Assembly (NCBI RefSeq): GCF_000006405.1
Contig: NW_003215453.1
Coordinates: 475,019 to 539,018, forward strand
Source: Perkinsus marinus ATCC 50983
Lineage: Eukaryota > Perkinsozoa > Perkinsida > Perkinsidae
DNA: 64,000 nucleotides
Reading direction: 5' to 3'
Under the pieces are notes generated by a model. That model worked only from the letters and a program-made list of their open reading frames with translations. It searched no databases and was not told the DNA's origin. The position numbers and the translations under genes were made by a program. Positions 62,901-64,000 of the stretch are shown here, in pieces. Each line of letters starts with the position of its first letter. Within the stretch, counting starts at the first letter, position 1.

Positions 62901-63923
62901 CCACACAGGTGTTGGTGAAATTTACGGAAATTTTTGGGAAAATTATGGTTGCTTTTTGTACGCCTCTGCCCTAGTTCATATATAAACTCCTTTAACCGAC
63001 TACTTCTGAGCTCAGCTGAGGGAAGCGAACATATATTCCAATAACATGAAAATTTCTAGGAAAAATTCTTTTCCGAATTTATATCTAATCAGGAAAGAAA
63101 TATTCAGAGCTCATATATTCCCATATCCACTAGAAACCACCCTACTACGTGGATCCACCACTGGGGAGTGACCCGTAGGCGTATGAACAACTCGTGTCCG
63201 ATGCGCTCCAATGTGATGCGGAGTCGATATTTCTCCGTCGGTTAAGCCGCCACGCCGTCCATCGGAAGACCCAGGTTCCATCCTATGCCAATACAAAAGC
63301 GAAACTCTGTGAAAATCATCATCACCCATTTACCTTTGAGAAATAACCTCCCCACGATTTCATAACATTAACGAAAAATGCTCCTAATATAATGCTGACA
63401 TTTCCCTAGGGGAAACTGATTGAAGAATTTGTTCCTAACCATACGCGGCCAGGGAAAATATTAGGTTATAACTTCCTATACCCACGAAATTTTTCCCTCA
63501 AAATTTCTTCTCGAAACGGTGGAGGAAATGCGAAATTTACAACACCACCACCAAAAATGCCAAACTACAATTTACTTTCTACTGACCGTAATACATACAA
63601 CTCCCATCATCCTCATGATGACAATAATCATGAAATTTTCCTGAAAAAATCGCAAAATTTCAGGAAAAAATCCCCTCGATGAGAAATTCCGAAAAATATT
63701 TCAAATTCTCCCAAAAACCATATCCCCACCACCATCCAAAAAACCTAAAAAACAAAACAAAAAACGCTTCGCTCCGCTCCCATGAATTCCTCACTCCAAC
63801 GAAACACCTTTTCCTCTCAATCGACCAATCGTCTTCGGCAACTCCCGAAATGCGTTTTCCCACAGAAATCGCAAATAAAGTAAATTCAACAAATATTACC
63901 AATAATATTAGTATTATCAACAT
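56994..63923 (-). CDS. Large multi-exon membrane protein, unrecognised; 5' end off or near the window edge
   Basis: Many small exons. Rightmost candidate: LIILILLVIFVEFTLFAISV (about 63923-63790). Then SSDGRRGGLTDGEISTPHHI (about 63280-63130), PPPVVQRSPRSRPPLHPST (about 62600), LPLVVLEKQWWSGMYFSWAQ then QMVDEEKGKEAVEVVEDAAA (about 62207-61990), DIHREKSDMGKIDDFGKLIM (from 61762), DAEGSIAGDGEIGGRGRLVG (about 61500), and a TM helix VLGAIIALVLAVGVAVTIMV (about 61000). Lumenal-type exons YCRVRVSYASSIQLQQDW and VILPFDGSCRYLLALDLQQS precede a second TM helix, IIANALLILCAGWIIFVVIG (about 59930). A basic linker (VNRQKRARMEKIDRAVMERK), an acidic exon and more TM helices (LLFLCCLLVVAVF; VIDWLVLLDGLILTILAFL) lead to ALLITDADSDDDMMLPVALD (about 57050). 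Family unknown. Confidence 0.5.
57257..57305 (-). other. 49-nt module-type intron (introner-like family 1, antisense)
   Basis: In transcript sense: GTAAGAATCTTGCAATCTTG gtcaatcttgcaattcctca ACGCTTTAG. Phase 0 between ...DDCCKMIQ and DFVSPDVNYAYLPEDNK. The module is in the opposite orientation to that in the oxidoreductase gene. Confidence 0.75.
57715..57762 (-). other. 48-nt module-type intron (introner-like family 1, antisense)
   Basis: In transcript sense: GTGAGGGAAATCTTGCAATC ttgcatttcctcaacgccgc CTTTGTAG. It joins the TM exon (...FLPALLSS) in phase to WPPLPVSRKGRDGRSVSES. Confidence 0.72.
57860..57927 (-). other. 68-nt tRNA-like antisense segment, possible intron
   Basis: In transcript sense: GTCGTGGGACTCGAACCCGG ... 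GTGCTATTTCAG. Its complement carries a B box (gggttcgagtccc) and an A-box-like tagcacaagtg. The splice sites look acceptable but the phase to the TM exon downstream does not close, so the exact donor is uncertain. Confidence 0.4.
58225..58285 (-). other. tRNA-like sequence at an intron start (sense)
   Basis: In transcript sense it follows the exon ending GVFYWALTLIL: GTGAGTTGGTGGAGCGGTGG (A-box-like) ... CTGGATCGAATCT (B-box-like). Confidence 0.4.
58563..58645 (-). mobile_element. MITE fragment
   Basis: cggaatatgaaaaaaacact agcgagaaatatatatattc cacgactactgcatatcacc gcgaacatcgcatatagagt atta. The core survives but both ends are lost. Intronic. Confidence 0.7.
58863..58917 (-). other. 55-nt module-type intron (introner-like family 1, antisense)
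   Basis: In transcript sense: GTGAGTGGCAAAATCTTGCA atcttgcatttcctcaacgc ... TTCATCAG. Phase 0 between ...HRRLLEKQ and AEEQHSDTDSVKSPQS. Confidence 0.75.
59047..59412 (+). repeat. Tandem pair plus end fragment of the 180-bp repeat
   Basis: Copy 1 (about 59050-59172) starts gtggggggaaaatatgtata tgg. Copy 2 (about 59173-59358) starts gtgttggaaaatattaacat ggtc and ends aaattcaacatattttccaa cactg. A third fragment (to 59412) repeats only the right end. Intronic. Confidence 0.78.
59462..59590 (-). mobile_element. MITE copy
   Basis: Complete: tggaatttcacccgtgatat ... cttcacataaaacgggtggtgaaactcca. Intronic in the large membrane-protein gene. Confidence 0.92.
60420..60475 (-). other. tRNA-like sequence at an intron start (sense)
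   Basis: In transcript sense it follows the exon ending VEDSSGSLG: GTTAGGGTGGTGGGTTGG ... CACGGGTTCAATT, again A-box-like then B-box-like. Confidence 0.4.
61072..61217 (+). repeat. Copy of the 180-bp repeat
   Basis: cgtgggaaaatatacatatt gccaactacgtgtcggtgac through ctgagctcagctaaggaaag cgaacatatatcgcc. Intronic. Confidence 0.8.
61928..61988 (-). other. tRNA-like sequence at an intron start (sense)
   Basis: In transcript sense it follows the exon ending GVVEANTG: GTAGTATTGGTGTAGTGGAT AGGGCG (A box and D-loop-like) ... CGGAGGTTCTATTCG (B-box-like). Confidence 0.45.
62905..63045 (+). repeat. Copy of the 180-bp repeat, left end missing
   Basis: caggtgttggtgaaatttac through ctagttcatatataaactcc to ctgagctcagctgagggaag cgaacatatattccaa. 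Intronic. Confidence 0.75.
63388..63475. repeat. Third dispersed repeat family, copy
   Basis: cctaatataatgctgacatt tccctaggggaaactgattg aagaatttgttcctaaccat matches 12931-13010 with about 80% identity by eye. Intronic. Confidence 0.6.
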
Positions 63924-64000
63924 AGACTAACCGCAAAGATATGCGCACAGCGAAGATTTTTCCATCCCTACTCCTCTGAAAGCTGTCGCTCTGCATGGTG

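Overview
The window is nuclear DNA from an intron-rich protist. I infer an alveolate of the Perkinsus type. The evidence is many short GT-AG introns, a six-exon calmodulin, and gene-dense DNA packed with small non-autonomous repeats. The genus is inference, because no rRNA or spliced-leader sequence is present to prove it. Nearly every conserved gene is split into small exons, so the coordinates below are gene spans, with exons given where I could join them in frame.

Layout: 1-739 is a 68-bp satellite. 1.0-3.6 kb holds two unrecognised minus-strand genes, the first with a signal-like N-terminus. 5.0-10.1 kb is a minus-strand MDR quinone oxidoreductase with an acidic C-terminal extension. 11.3-16.1 kb is adenosine kinase (minus). 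16.5-17.5 kb is an orphan gene (minus). 18.2-21.4 kb is a class V aminotransferase / cysteine desulfurase-like protein (minus). 22.6-25.6 kb is a calcyphosin-like EF-hand protein (minus). 25.8-26.8 kb is an orphan gene (minus). 28.2-37.0 kb is a plus-strand gene of about 20 exons with a mitochondrial-type presequence and helical repeats resembling the RAP/FAST group. 37.7-42.6 kb is a secreted-protein cluster (minus): two paralogous signal-peptide GNAT proteins around a Thr/Ser-rich mucin-like protein. 42.95-43.52 kb is a second array of the same 68-bp satellite. 44.0-46.4 kb is ornithine aminotransferase, 46.5-47.0 kb a small orphan and 48.5-50.1 kb cyclin B (all minus). 50.26-51.51 kb is a non-LTR-type insertion. 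52.7-53.5 kb is calmodulin (plus). 53.5-54.7 kb is a probable secreted orphan. 54.8-64 kb holds one or two large minus-strand membrane-protein genes that run off the right edge.

The genes do not form one pathway. The strongest signals lie between and inside them. (1) A 1.2-kb insertion sits about 110 bp upstream of cyclin B, with long target-site duplications, a (TTGCG)n tail, and a 5' end that can fold like an HDV-type self-cleaving ribozyme. (2) Five introns of 42-55 nt are built from one shared module, in either orientation, in two unrelated genes; these are candidate introner elements. (3) Several other introns contain tRNA-like A/B-box sequence right after the donor, again in both orientations. 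(4) A MITE of about 125 bp (over 20 copies) and a second repeat of about 180 bp (about 20 copies) fill introns and intergenic DNA, often within 10-30 nt of a splice site or start codon.
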